In this document: positions 8,601 through 15,862 of the stretch, in pieces
Position numbering within the stretch: the first letter of the stretch is position 1
Layout: each line of letters begins with the position of its first letter
Origin: Phycisphaerae bacterium
Lineage (GTDB): Bacteria > Planctomycetota > Phycisphaerae > Tepidisphaerales > Tepidisphaeraceae
DNA length: 35,985 nt
Reading direction: 5' to 3'
NCBI GenBank assembly: GCA_025924315.1
Contig: JAICIO010000053.1
Span: forward strand, 1 to 35,985
Made by a program: the position numbers and the translations under genes
Notes under the pieces: model-generated
What the model saw: only the letters and a program-made list of their open reading frames with translations
The model's database searches: none
Told to the model about the DNA's origin: nothing

Positions 8601-11136
8601 CGGGCGCTTCCGCGACGGGCTGCGGCTGTTCTTCCTGCTTTTCGTCCTCAAGGACCGGAGCTTCTACGACAGCGGCGGCTTCATCGAGCGGCGGTTCAGG
8701 GGCCTCGGGCGCTTCGGCTGCGAGCGCCGAAAGATCGAGCGAATCAAGTCCCGGCGCGCCGGGATCGGCGGCGATGAGCGGCTTCTCGGGCTCGACGTCG
8801 ATCGGGGGCGCTTCAGCGACTTCCGTGGCTTCTTCTTGGGGTTCGACGATCGGCCCGGTCGCTTCGCCGACGAATTCGTCGACCGCGCGGCCAAAGCTCG
8901 TATCGGTCAGCGAATCCACGGAGACGGTTTCGGTCGTGTCAATCGCGGGCGCTTCGTCCGCGGATTCGAGCGTCAGCGCCGACTCCGGCGTTGGCTCGGT
9001 CTGGTCAAGGACTTCGACGTTTTCATCCGCGACGACAGGCGGGACTGGAATGATTTCCGGAGCGGGCGCTTCAGCGACGGGCTCGATGACCGGCTCTTCG
9101 ACAACCGGAGCAGGCGCTTCCGCGATAATCTCGGGCCCTTCGAGGGCGCCGCCTTTTTTCTTCCCGCGACGGCCTTTCGGCTTCTTCTCTTTCTTGCCCT
9201 TCCTGGTTTCGACGACCGGCGGTTCGATCACTTCGGAAGCCGCTTCAATGATGGGCGCTTCGGCGACGATTGGCGCCGCGGTGATCGGGGTGACTGGCGG
9301 AGCGATTTCGATCGCATCCGCGGCGATCAACGGGCGAATCGGCTCGTCTTTCGCCGTTTCGTTTTCCGGGTGCGGTGCTTCAGGCGCGCTCAGATCGACA
9401 AGCTTGGCTTCGGCTTTCGCCGCTTCCGGTTCGAGCGCCTCTTGGATCTCCGCTTCATCCGCAGGCGCCGGTTTTTCCTGCAGCCGCGAGAAGTCGACCG
9501 TTTCGAGCTCGGAGTATTCCTGCACCGCCGGCGGCTCGTCGCGCCGCACGCTTGGGCGCGCCAAGTCAAGCAAATTGCTCGTCAGGCCAAGATCGGTGAG
9601 GTCCTCTTCCGGAGAGGCGAGATCGGGCGCGCTCGGGGCAGTCGCCTCCGCAGAGGCCGTGGAGCCGAGCGTGTCCTGGTCGAGCGTCGCAACCGACGCG
9701 TCGTCGCCATGCGAAACAGTTTCAGAGGGGTCCGAGAAACGAAACACGGAGTCGTCCGATGCTGTCTGGGCCGGCTGCTCCTTGCCGCTTTCGGGCTTTT
9801 CGCTTTCCGGCGCCGCGGGGATTTCATCCACCGGGACTTCCGGAGCGATCGCCCGCCAGCCGCGACGTTTGGATTCGGTCGGCTTGACCGTTTCGTTCGC
9901 TTCGTCGGCTTCGGCAGTTGGGGCAACCGGCTCGGCCGACTTCACATCGAGCACGTCGTTGAGGACGTCTTCGATCGATTCGGCCGCCGATGCGTCGGAC
10001 GTCGCCGGCGCCTTCGCCGACTCAACTTCGTCCGTCGCTGCGGGCGTTGTGTCGGCCTCGGCTTTCTCGTCCCTTAACTTTTCCAGCTGAAGGCCGCTGT
10101 CGGCCAATAACTCTTCTTCCGCCCCCGCGATTTCAGCACTGGGAGCCGCTTCGGCAGGCTGTTTCGTCGAACTGATTTTTCCGGCGGATTCGGCCGCTTC
10201 AGCCTCGTCCGCTGGCCGAACGACCGGAATCGCGGCCGTGTCATCGTGCGATTCGGCGGGCTTTTCGTGATCGAGATCGAGCTGATCGAGATCCAGTCCT
10301 TCCGCGACGGGAGCCGCCTCTGGGTCGGATTCGATCACCGGCGAGATCAAATCCGCTTCGGACCTCGCGGCCGGCACTTCCGGCTCAATCGCCGGGGTTG
10401 GCGTTTCGTCGGTCAGATCCAGACCGAGGTCGAGCTCATCGGAAGGTGCAATTGCGATCGCGGAATCGGATGCGGGCGCCGCTTCGGCGGGCTGCTCGCT
10501 CGGCAGCGCATACCGCATCGTCGTCTCGCCGATCGTGATCTCGTCGCCCGGCTCCAGTTCCTGCTGGTGGATCTTCTTGCCGTTGACGCGCGTGCCGGTG
10601 CGACTGCCGAGATCGCGAATGAAGCGATCGCCGTTCATCTGGAAGATGACGGCATGCGCGGTCGAAACCGACTCTTCGAGCAGCGCGATGTCGCTGCCCG
10701 GGCGCCGGCCGATCAGCATGACCCGCTCTTCGATCGGGATGGGCATTTCCCCGCCGGTCACGTCGATCACGCCGGGGCCGGGGTCGACCTCCGGCTTCAG
10801 ACGGACCTTGGCGGATTGGTATTTGAATGTGAATTTTCCGATCTTGACCAGATCGCCGTCATTGAGGACGACTTCACGCACCTGGTCGCCGTTGACATAT
10901 AAATGCTCACGGCTCAGGAGATCGCGGATGTAGGTCCCGCTGCGCGTCTGAACCAAAAGCGCGTGCGCCTTGCTGACGGATCGACTGGTGAGATGAATAT
11001 GGGCGTTGGATCGCGAGCCGATCAGCATGACCGGCCGTTTCAGCGGAATCGCGCCGTAGTGCGCGTATTCGCCCATCGGGATCAGGGCGGGTCCGGAGGA
11101 AGCGGAGTTCGTGTTAACGGATGATGATACAGCCAT
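5617..11136 (-). CDS. Giant two-FHA, two-membrane-helix, coiled-coil protein
   Basis: This is one uninterrupted 1839-residue frame from the ATG at 11136. Two FHA domains lie at about residues 35-106 (VMLIGSRSNAHI, SVSKAHALL, LYVNGDQV) and 138-209 (VMLIGRRPGSDI, VSTAHAVIF, RDLGSRTGTRVNG). Both keep the Arg, Ser, His and Asn positions used to bind phosphothreonine. Residues of about 215-1130 are an acidic, Ala/Glu/Pro-rich and probably disordered linker, with one basic island near 640-660 (KGKKEKKPKGRRGKKKGG). A membrane helix follows at about 1133-1156 (VPILLVAMLVLIGAAGG). About 600 residues of mostly helical coiled coil come next, then a second helix at about 1772-1796 (ILVLFTIWILVTL) and a short tail. 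The predicted topology puts the FHA domains and tail in the cytoplasm and the coiled coil outside. It is likely a signalling scaffold; the true role is unknown. Long frames on the opposite strand are shadows of codon bias. Confidence 0.9.
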   Translation of the reverse strand: MAVSSSVNTNSASSGPALIPMGEYAHYGAIPLKRPVMLIGSRSNAHIHLTSRSVSKAHALLVQTRSGTYIRDLLSREHLYVNGDQVREVVLNDGDLVKIGKFTFKYQSAKVRLKPEVDPGPGVIDVTGGEMPIPIEERVMLIGRRPGSDIALLEESVSTAHAVIFQMNGDRFIRDLGSRTGTRVNGKKIHQQELEPGDEITIGETTMRYALPSEQPAEAAPASDSAIAIAPSDELDLGLDLTDETPTPAIEPEVPAARSEADLISPVIESDPEAAPVAEGLDLDQLDLDHEKPAESHDDTAAIPVVRPADEAEAAESAGKISSTKQPAEAAPSAEIAGAEEELLADSGLQLEKLRDEKAEADTTPAATDEVESAKAPATSDASAAESIEDVLNDVLDVKSAEPVAPTAEADEANETVKPTESKRRGWRAIAPEVPVDEIPAAPESEKPESGKEQPAQTASDDSVFRFSDPSETVSHGDDASVATLDQDTLGSTASAEATAPSAPDLASPEEDLTDLGLTSNLLDLARPSVRRDEPPAVQEYSELETVDFSRLQEKPAPADEAEIQEALEPEAAKAEAKLVDLSAPEAPHPENETAKDEPIRPLIAADAIEIAPPVTPITAAPIVAEAPIIEAASEVIEPPVVETRKGKKEKKPKGRRGKKKGGALEGPEIIAEAPAPVVEEPVIEPVAEAPAPEIIPVPPVVADENVEVLDQTEPTPESALTLESADEAPAIDTTETVSVDSLTDTSFGRAVDEFVGEATGPIVEPQEEATEVAEAPPIDVEPEKPLIAADPGAPGLDSLDLSALAAEAPEAPEPPLDEAAAVVEAPVLEDEKQEEQPQPVAEAPAIELETRTESSIAESQTKAEASDEFWGANQDHFLGGAAVDLRKVDLPPEDTLDTIERTADDFDDIVVPSAGVAEAAPEETIEENVLTDAAEAGVTENESLTPAAEVAEPVTEPSPAEPEASDEAVAPEIRPKPRKPALIRNFGRAQQAEPTIPPFAGATGDAAIGFEALANAPVREDDVFSQPSPEYDEEEILRGKRALTPMDMVQAPEVAPPITPVGLTGISRSADEWKPAEETAAAEEYQETARAKAARERRGISPDAFAPRRPSVSYSDQSQAEDISPDAIRRARLRRVPILLVAMLVLIGAAGGGIYYFWPVKTRLEASINFKNFDNMTTHELRRFQDIQRGYLVDPGTRLTALEKLHQIDPKLSGGFLADLVAYQQAFLKNNSGAEWPESRKGVFVIHYLGDDEVGDAKRMQAVAAAMFDANRTLLGDVVRTRQQIDDLKSSIAVKTTQLDDLTAKIKKERDFGEAAGDVQQHELDLKDQLAKLDKAWTDARAAVKNAQTDLDRLQEELKNTPTTAPTGKVDPATDVQLSQMNKKLAELSAKIAATKDSQANQAAEARKGLDSAMDDFQKQIATAQDAMKDNPQLKAYVEAAQKLQENTRSLVDDLIQRQQKSIAALTDLRQRLNEKMDSKRSETWANDEELKSLREKYEMYQRQYNAAVSSNLKKEAENVKAELDLTNSLIKSRQELLGNDPTYADAIEQLNLMVDTQTKDIAADRKRTDEMLEEQQKNFTQLTPSVEKLPSEQKQLAEDLGKKLGAINDARKTYAKAIDDSNAQTQQALADMQKERNELQGQIDTRRAALASANQQTLTQQNDQLLAQRKAAVAAKQKELDGLTKAEADARAALDAKDKEHRGALAAVDEVRMSNERLETAIEQKDAISRQLDQNKSDLDMRSRQIRGMVEPLEPSEADIRILGKDDPRLKFTLASGGAILVLFTIWILVTLHSANRDAMYYGYVADEYEPQDEPAPTQNGNGKHSTAEDEREPAVV

Positions 11137-11648
11137 TCCAAGCCCTGCTGGCGCTCTGTTGCGATCGAGTCAGCCGAAACGACATCCTTGTCAGGGATCA
11201 GCCCTCGACGATCAATAGAACGCATCAACTAACGTGTGAGTTCGTTGCCCTTCTGCGATGTGCGCTGACATCGCCCCCGCCTCTCAGCGGAGCGCCACTC
11301 CAATCAGATCTGCATCATAAGCGGCGAGGAACTCGCATTCTATCAAAAGGATCGGAGCGTCGTGCAAGAAAAAGTGGGGATTTATGGGCGGTTTGAGTTA
11401 CCGGACGTAAGCCACGTCGCGGGCGGGATCGTCATCAGGCATCGCCCGATAATTCCCCTTTCGCCAGCCAAGAAAAGGAATTTGGACTTTCCGTGGCCCT
11501 CGCTTCGCGCGGTGGGCATCCTGTCGATTGCTCGGGCCGGCATTCCGGTGATTTAGCTTGCAGTGGCGAATTCGTGATCGTAGAACGACGTTTCCTCCCT
11601 GCCGGGCACCTGGTCTCATGCGGGTCATTTCGAAGATTTGGAGTGACA
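11137..11648. other. 512-bp intergenic region, no supported gene
   Basis: This separates the divergent FHA and PEP-CTERM-like genes and must hold both promoters. Short open frames exist (for example 11362-11556 with a GTG start), but they lack third-position GC bias and any recognisable motif. I see no tRNA, riboswitch or convincing promoter pair. Confidence 0.5.
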
Positions 11649-12908
11649 ATGAGAGGGTTTGTCATCGGTTTTGTGGGCATTTCGGTGCTCGCGTGTGGTG
11701 CTGCACGCGCGGCGGTCACATTTACAAAGATCGCCGACAGCAGCACCGTCGCAACCGGCGAATCCTCGGCGTTTACACAGTTCCACAACCCCTCACTCAG
11801 TGGAAGCAACCTGGAGTTTCTCGCCTTTTACTCAGGCGGATTCGGTGAATTCTCCGCCACCACGACATCAGGCCCGTTCAAAGTTTTTGACACCGGCGAT
11901 ACAGTGCCCGGCCACGGCGCCGTCGGCGGTTTTGGAAACAACGGCGGAATCAGCGGTGGCACCATCGCCTTCGAAATCGCCTATACCAGCGGCTATGGCC
12001 TTTGGCACGGCACGGTCGGATCCACGAGCATCACCAAAATTCTCGATACGGGCACCACCAACGCCCCCGGGCAAACCACGAAGATCTCCGACCTGGCCGA
12101 TGTCAAAGTGAGCGGGAACAACATTGCCTTCAAAGCCTACTACGACACTGGCAACTCCCAGGGGGTTTACACCGAAACCCTCAGCGGCACCGGGCTCGCC
12201 AAGATCGTCGATTTCAGCAGCACTGCGCCCGGAAGTACGAACTTCAACCAGCTCGGCATGCCAACGATCAGCGGAAACAATCTGACTTTCTGGGGTCAGT
12301 CCGCAAGCACCAGCGGTATCTATTCCGGCACGGTCGGCACGGCTGGCGCGACCAAGATTGCCGATCAAACCGATAGCCCGTTAGGCCACACGCATTTCAC
12401 GGCCTTCGAGGACGATCCATCCATCGGCGGAAACACCGTTGCTTTTCGAGGCATCTATTCCGGAGGTTCGGGCATCTATTCAGCTACGATCGGAACGCCG
12501 GGCTTCACAAAAGTCGCCGAAGTGGGCGATCCAGCGGGGGACACCGGCGGAAATTTCACATCCGTGCAGACGCCGTCGACAAACGGCAGCGGCAGCGGCG
12601 TCGAGTTTTTTGCGGGCTATTCGTCTCCGTCAGGTAACAAGAACGCCATCTTTGTGGAAGCTGACGGCACGATCACCCGGGTCATCGGCGCCGGTGATTC
12701 GTTGTTTGGCGGAGTGATCCAGTTCGTGTCGATCGGTAATTCCGCATATGACGGATATCGTGTGACGTTCGGATACCAACTCACCAACGGCACCGCCGGC
12801 ATCGCGGTGGCCGATCTACCCGAGCCGGCGTTCGCCGGACTGGCGCTCGCGGGCACTCTCGCCTCGCTCTACCGACCCCGCCGCAGACGCATTTCGCGTG
12901 GTGTTTGA
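11649..12908 (+). CDS. Secreted beta-repeat protein with PEP-CTERM-like sorting tail
   Basis: The ATG at 11649 is chosen because GGAG lies about 6 bases upstream and a signal peptide follows at once (MRGFVIGFVGISVLACGAARA). The frame is open further upstream but without protein-like content. The 419-residue product is built of repeated units of about 60 residues with the pattern F.KIAD..T..PG....F....ISGNN..F......G.GIYS (for example KIVDFSSTAPGST and KIADQTDSPLGHT), suggesting a beta-propeller-like fold. It ends with PEP at about 391-393, a hydrophobic segment (AFAGLALAGTLASLY) and an RPRRRR basic cluster. This is the tripartite PEP-CTERM layout recognised by exosortase, which cleaves and releases such proteins at the cell surface. 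No exosortase gene is in the window. The specific function is unknown. Confidence 0.88.
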   Translation: MRGFVIGFVGISVLACGAARAAVTFTKIADSSTVATGESSAFTQFHNPSLSGSNLEFLAFYSGGFGEFSATTTSGPFKVFDTGDTVPGHGAVGGFGNNGGISGGTIAFEIAYTSGYGLWHGTVGSTSITKILDTGTTNAPGQTTKISDLADVKVSGNNIAFKAYYDTGNSQGVYTETLSGTGLAKIVDFSSTAPGSTNFNQLGMPTISGNNLTFWGQSASTSGIYSGTVGTAGATKIADQTDSPLGHTHFTAFEDDPSIGGNTVAFRGIYSGGSGIYSATIGTPGFTKVAEVGDPAGDTGGNFTSVQTPSTNGSGSGVEFFAGYSSPSGNKNAIFVEADGTITRVIGAGDSLFGGVIQFVSIGNSAYDGYRVTFGYQLTNGTAGIAVADLPEPAFAGLALAGTLASLYRPRRRRISRGV

Positions 12909-12939
12909 TAAATCCGAATCGCCGTGCCGGATTTCCCCT

Positions 12940-12969
12940 TTGCCGCCCGCCGAGCAGGTTGTATATATT
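12940..12969 (+). promoter_or_regulatory. Candidate rpoN promoter
   Basis: TTGCCG at 12940-12945 pairs with TATATT at 12964-12969 (18-base spacer) or TATATA at 12962-12967 (16 bases). It lies 55-60 bp ahead of the rpoN ATG, in a gap of 114 bp after the previous gene. Confidence 0.45.
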
Positions 12970-13022
12970 AGTTGCAGCAAACGACGTGCCCGATATGCAC
13001 GATTTGTAAATGGGCTGGAGCT

Positions 13023-14561
13023 ATGCAGTTAACACAATCAGCTTCGATGCGGATGGAGCAGCGGCAGCTCCTCACGCCGCGGATGATCCAGAGCATGGAG
13101 ATCCTCCAGCTGCCGCTTCTGGCGCTGGAAGAACGCATCGAACAGGAGATGCAAAACAATCCCGTCCTTGAGATCCGCGAAGGCGATACGGATGGAGAAA
13201 GCGCATCGGCTGACACCACCGCCGACAATGCCTCTGACGCCACCGAAGCCTCCACACAATTCTCCGAAGAAGAACGTCCCTTGCTCGTAAAGGAAAACTC
13301 CGATCAGGCCGAAGACTTCGACCGCCTCGCCCGCATTAGCGACTACCTCGAGAACGAAGAATTCTCCGCCAACGGTTCCTCGAGCTTCCGCCAAGCTTCC
13401 AGTTTCGACGGCGAGCGCGACAAGAAGCTCGACGCGATGAACAACACCGCCGCCCGCGGTGAGAACCTCAGCGAATATCTCCTCGATCAATGGGCGTTTG
13501 TCGAAACCACGCCCGAGATCAAACGCGCCGGCGAAGTGCTGATCAACTTCGTCGACGCCGAGGGTTACCTCCGCACCGACCTCGAACAGATTCGCGCCGA
13601 AACGAAAAATCCGCCGCTGCTCGAGCATCTCCAGACTGCGTTGAAACTCCTTCAAGGCTTGGAGCCCGCAGGCGTCGCCGCGCGAAACCTCAGCGAGTGT
13701 CTTCTGCTCCAGCTCGACGCCCTCGCCGAAGATCCCGAAGCGTCGGAAGGCCACGACTTCGAACTCGAGCGCGCCCTCGTCACCGATCATCTCAAAGACC
13801 TCGAGATGAATCGCTATCCGCAGATCTCCAAAAAACTCGGCCGCGACATCGAAGACCTCAAGGCTGCGGTGAAGCGCCTCAGCCGGCTTCATCCGCACCC
13901 CGGCAAGCAGATCGGCGCCGACGAAGCTCCGCCGATCACGCCCGACGCTTCGATCTACTTCGACGAAGACAAAGGCACCTACGAAATCGAGATGAAGAAC
14001 GATCCCGCGCCGAACCTATACATCCGCGGGATGTATCGCAAGATGCTCAAGGAGCGCAAGTGCGACAAGAGCACGCGCGAATTCCTCGCCAACAACATTC
14101 GCAACGCGCGCTGGCTAATTGAATCGATCGAACAGCGCCGCAGCACGATCCAGCGCGTCATTCGCGCCGTCGTCGACGCGCAAGTCGATTTCTTCGACAA
14201 AGGCCCCGAGCACCTCAAGCCCCTGCCGATGATCCAGGTGGCCGACCAGCTCGGCATCCACGTCGCCACCGTCTCTCGCGCCGTCAGCGAAAAATGGATT
14301 CAAACCCCGAGAGGCGTCTTCCCCTTGCGCCGCTTCTTCTCCGGCGGAACGACCAACGCCGAAGGCGAAGACATGAGCTGGGACGCGGTGAAGGAAAAGC
14401 TCAAGGTCATCATCAACGAAGAAGACAAAAAGAACCCGCTCAACGACGACGAGATCGTCGTGAAACTCTCCGAACAAGGCCTCACCCTCGCGAGAAGAAC
14501 CGTCGCGAAATACCGCAAAATTCTCAACATCCCGACCGCACGTCAGCGGAAACAGTTTTAG
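13023..14561 (+). CDS. rpoN: RNA polymerase sigma-54 factor
   Basis: The 512-residue protein has the complete RpoN layout. The N-terminal activator-interacting region I is Gln-rich (MRMEQRQLLTPRMIQSMEIL, LALEERIEQEMQNNPVLE), followed by an acidic region II (about residues 45-130). Next comes the core-binding domain (LSEYLLDQW, ALKLLQGLEPAGVAARNLSE), then the helix-turn-helix segment (QVADQLGIHVATVSRAVSEK, TPRGVFPLRRFFS). The C-terminal RpoN box LARRTVAKYRKILNIP recognises the -24 element. Sigma-54 holds polymerase in a closed complex until an AAA+ activator hydrolyses ATP; no such activator is encoded here. The ATG at 13023 has GGAG two bases upstream, which is close. An in-frame TTG at 12972 would add 17 residues not seen in the family. 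Its TAG overlaps the TAA of the convergent PKD gene. Confidence 0.95.
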   Translation: MQLTQSASMRMEQRQLLTPRMIQSMEILQLPLLALEERIEQEMQNNPVLEIREGDTDGESASADTTADNASDATEASTQFSEEERPLLVKENSDQAEDFDRLARISDYLENEEFSANGSSSFRQASSFDGERDKKLDAMNNTAARGENLSEYLLDQWAFVETTPEIKRAGEVLINFVDAEGYLRTDLEQIRAETKNPPLLEHLQTALKLLQGLEPAGVAARNLSECLLLQLDALAEDPEASEGHDFELERALVTDHLKDLEMNRYPQISKKLGRDIEDLKAAVKRLSRLHPHPGKQIGADEAPPITPDASIYFDEDKGTYEIEMKNDPAPNLYIRGMYRKMLKERKCDKSTREFLANNIRNARWLIESIEQRRSTIQRVIRAVVDAQVDFFDKGPEHLKPLPMIQVADQLGIHVATVSRAVSEKWIQTPRGVFPLRRFFSGGTTNAEGEDMSWDAVKEKLKVIINEEDKKNPLNDDEIVVKLSEQGLTLARRTVAKYRKILNIPTARQRKQF

Positions 14562-15832
14562 TTCACAAGTTGATCGTTCGAATCGATCGTACCCCACAGA
14601 CCAATCGGATTGACCGCGAAGGCCCGCGCCATTAGTGCGCTCGTCATCACCGGTTGATAGACACGATGCGGCATCGCGGCCTTGGCCAGATCGTCGTCCA
14701 CGACCGATTTCGCCGGGCGATGCTGCTTCTTCTGCCGATGAACGGTTTCCTGCGAATCGTCAGTGCTGATCACCACGATCGCGGGTCCAGGTGGAACTAC
14801 CGGTCGCGGCGTCACGACGATTTGCTGGCTGTAGGTGAACTTCTCTCCAATGCTCGTGTAACCAGTGAGCTCCATCGTGTACGTGCCTGCTTCTTCGAAC
14901 GTGTCCGGGAACGTCGGGCCGCCTGCCTGTGACGACCCGCGATAGTTGAACCATGAGAACCACGGATCGTCGCTCGGCACTTCGTCGTTCACCACGTGCG
15001 CCGTAACGCTGAACGGCTGTCCCGCCTGAACCGTCGTTGGGGCAACAACGTTCATCACCGACGTATGTTCGATCGCGGTCACATTGATGACAGTGATCGT
15101 GCTGTCGCCGTCATCGTCGGTCACGCGCGCGGCGAATTGAAACTTCCCCGCGTGGTCGAAATTGAAGCGAATGTTGTCCTTCACTACGTCGCTGTCGAAC
15201 GTGACGCCGTCGTAATTCAGATCCCAATCGATGACGCATTGATCTTCCTGCGACGCACGCTCGCGGCGGAAATAGCCGTCGCCGAAATTCGGCGATGTGC
15301 CGACCATCACGTACTTTGGATAGTAGATTGCGAGTTGTGGCTTCGTGTCCCGCACGCGCATGATGTCGGTGACGGTGCTGCTGGCACCGTATTGATCTGT
15401 CACATGAAGCGTCACCGGATAATCGCCGGGCAGATCGCGGTAGCCAAAGTTCGCTTCGATGCCTGTCTGCTCAAACACTCCGTCATTATCCGTATCCCAT
15501 TCGTAGGTCAGCGGCTCGCTGGCGCCATCGGGATCGAACGATTTCCTCGCATCGAGCGTGTCGCCGAAGTTTTCGTCTTCGAAGTGGATTCCCGGCAGCG
15601 CAGAACCGCGCTGCACCAAATCGCCGTGACTTCCGCCAGCGATTCGATCGCGCTCAGGGACGCCGGCCACTGGTCGTGGGGCGCTCCTCGGATGCAGTTC
15701 GAAAAGGTGTTCTGCGATGACGCGAAGGGCTTGTGGTTTAGTCCCGGCGGCGCGGTCGCGATTCGCGTGTGGCTGCCGTAATGCGCGCGACTTCGCGGCG
15801 TGATCGAAACTCGTTAACCTTTCATCGTGCAT
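14558..15832 (-). CDS. PKD-type surface protein, probably truncated at its 5' end
   Basis: The convincing part runs from about 15,600 to the TAA at 14558-14560. It contains tandem PKD-like Ig-fold modules: LDARKSFDPDGASEPLTYEW with DTDNDGVFEQ, then DLPGDYPVTLHVTDQYGASS, then a module with CVIDWDLNYDGVTF and FQFAARVTDDDGDS, and a third with TFEEAGTYTMELTGYTS. Such domains mediate adhesion or spacing in extracellular proteins. The first 70 or so residues encoded from the ATG at 15832 look non-coding: Arg/His-rich, no signal peptide, no third-position GC bias, and a better coding pattern on the opposite strand. A GTG at 15616 would give 352 residues, still without an export signal. I therefore suspect the true 5' end, with its signal peptide, is lost. 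The C-terminal 50 residues have no motif. It converges on rpoN with overlapping stops. Confidence 0.6.
   Translation of the reverse strand: MHDERLTSFDHAAKSRALRQPHANRDRAAGTKPQALRVIAEHLFELHPRSAPRPVAGVPERDRIAGGSHGDLVQRGSALPGIHFEDENFGDTLDARKSFDPDGASEPLTYEWDTDNDGVFEQTGIEANFGYRDLPGDYPVTLHVTDQYGASSTVTDIMRVRDTKPQLAIYYPKYVMVGTSPNFGDGYFRRERASQEDQCVIDWDLNYDGVTFDSDVVKDNIRFNFDHAGKFQFAARVTDDDGDSTITVINVTAIEHTSVMNVVAPTTVQAGQPFSVTAHVVNDEVPSDDPWFSWFNYRGSSQAGGPTFPDTFEEAGTYTMELTGYTSIGEKFTYSQQIVVTPRPVVPPGPAIVVISTDDSQETVHRQKKQHRPAKSVVDDDLAKAAMPHRVYQPVMTSALMARAFAVNPIGLWGTIDSNDQLVN
15607..15781 (+). pseudogene. 3' fragment of an unidentified plus-strand gene
   Basis: This frame ends in TAA at 15779-15781 and encodes about 57 residues that look like a genuine protein end: LRDAGHWSWGAPRMQFEKVF, CDDAKGLWFSPGG, AVAIRVWLP. 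The codons have the strong third-position GC bias of real genes here. Upstream of about 15,600 the same frame becomes plain antisense of the PKD gene, so the rest of this gene is absent. I could not identify the family. The fragment and the truncated PKD gene meet at about the same point, which suggests a deletion or rearrangement joint. Confidence 0.4.
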
Positions 15833-15862
15833 CAAACACCCAAGGGACCGAATCAGCCAGCG

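Noticed and set aside
5656-10090. Long plus-strand open frames (598, 717 and 413 codons) opposite the FHA gene
   Set aside because: They are antisense to a frame with clear FHA domains, membrane helices and coiled coil. Their products are Ser- or Arg-rich without motifs, as expected when GC-biased third positions are read from the other strand.
11143-11157. Possible sigma-54 promoter (TGGC...TTGC) near the FHA gene start
   Set aside because: The GG and GC pairs are spaced by 9 rather than 10 bases, and the site is at the start of the FHA gene, pointing the wrong way for it.
11362-11556. Short GTG-initiated frame of 64 codons in the large intergenic region
   Set aside because: There is GGAG upstream, but the codons lack the local third-position bias and the product has no motif.
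12972-13022. TTG start extending RpoN by 17 residues
   Set aside because: The added Cys-rich residues are not seen in RpoN proteins, and the family's N-terminus aligns with the ATG at 13023.
14996-15600. Plus-strand open frame opposite the PKD gene
   Set aside because: Over this range it is only the complement of well-formed PKD modules. Only its last part, after about 15,600, has a coding look of its own, and that is reported separately.
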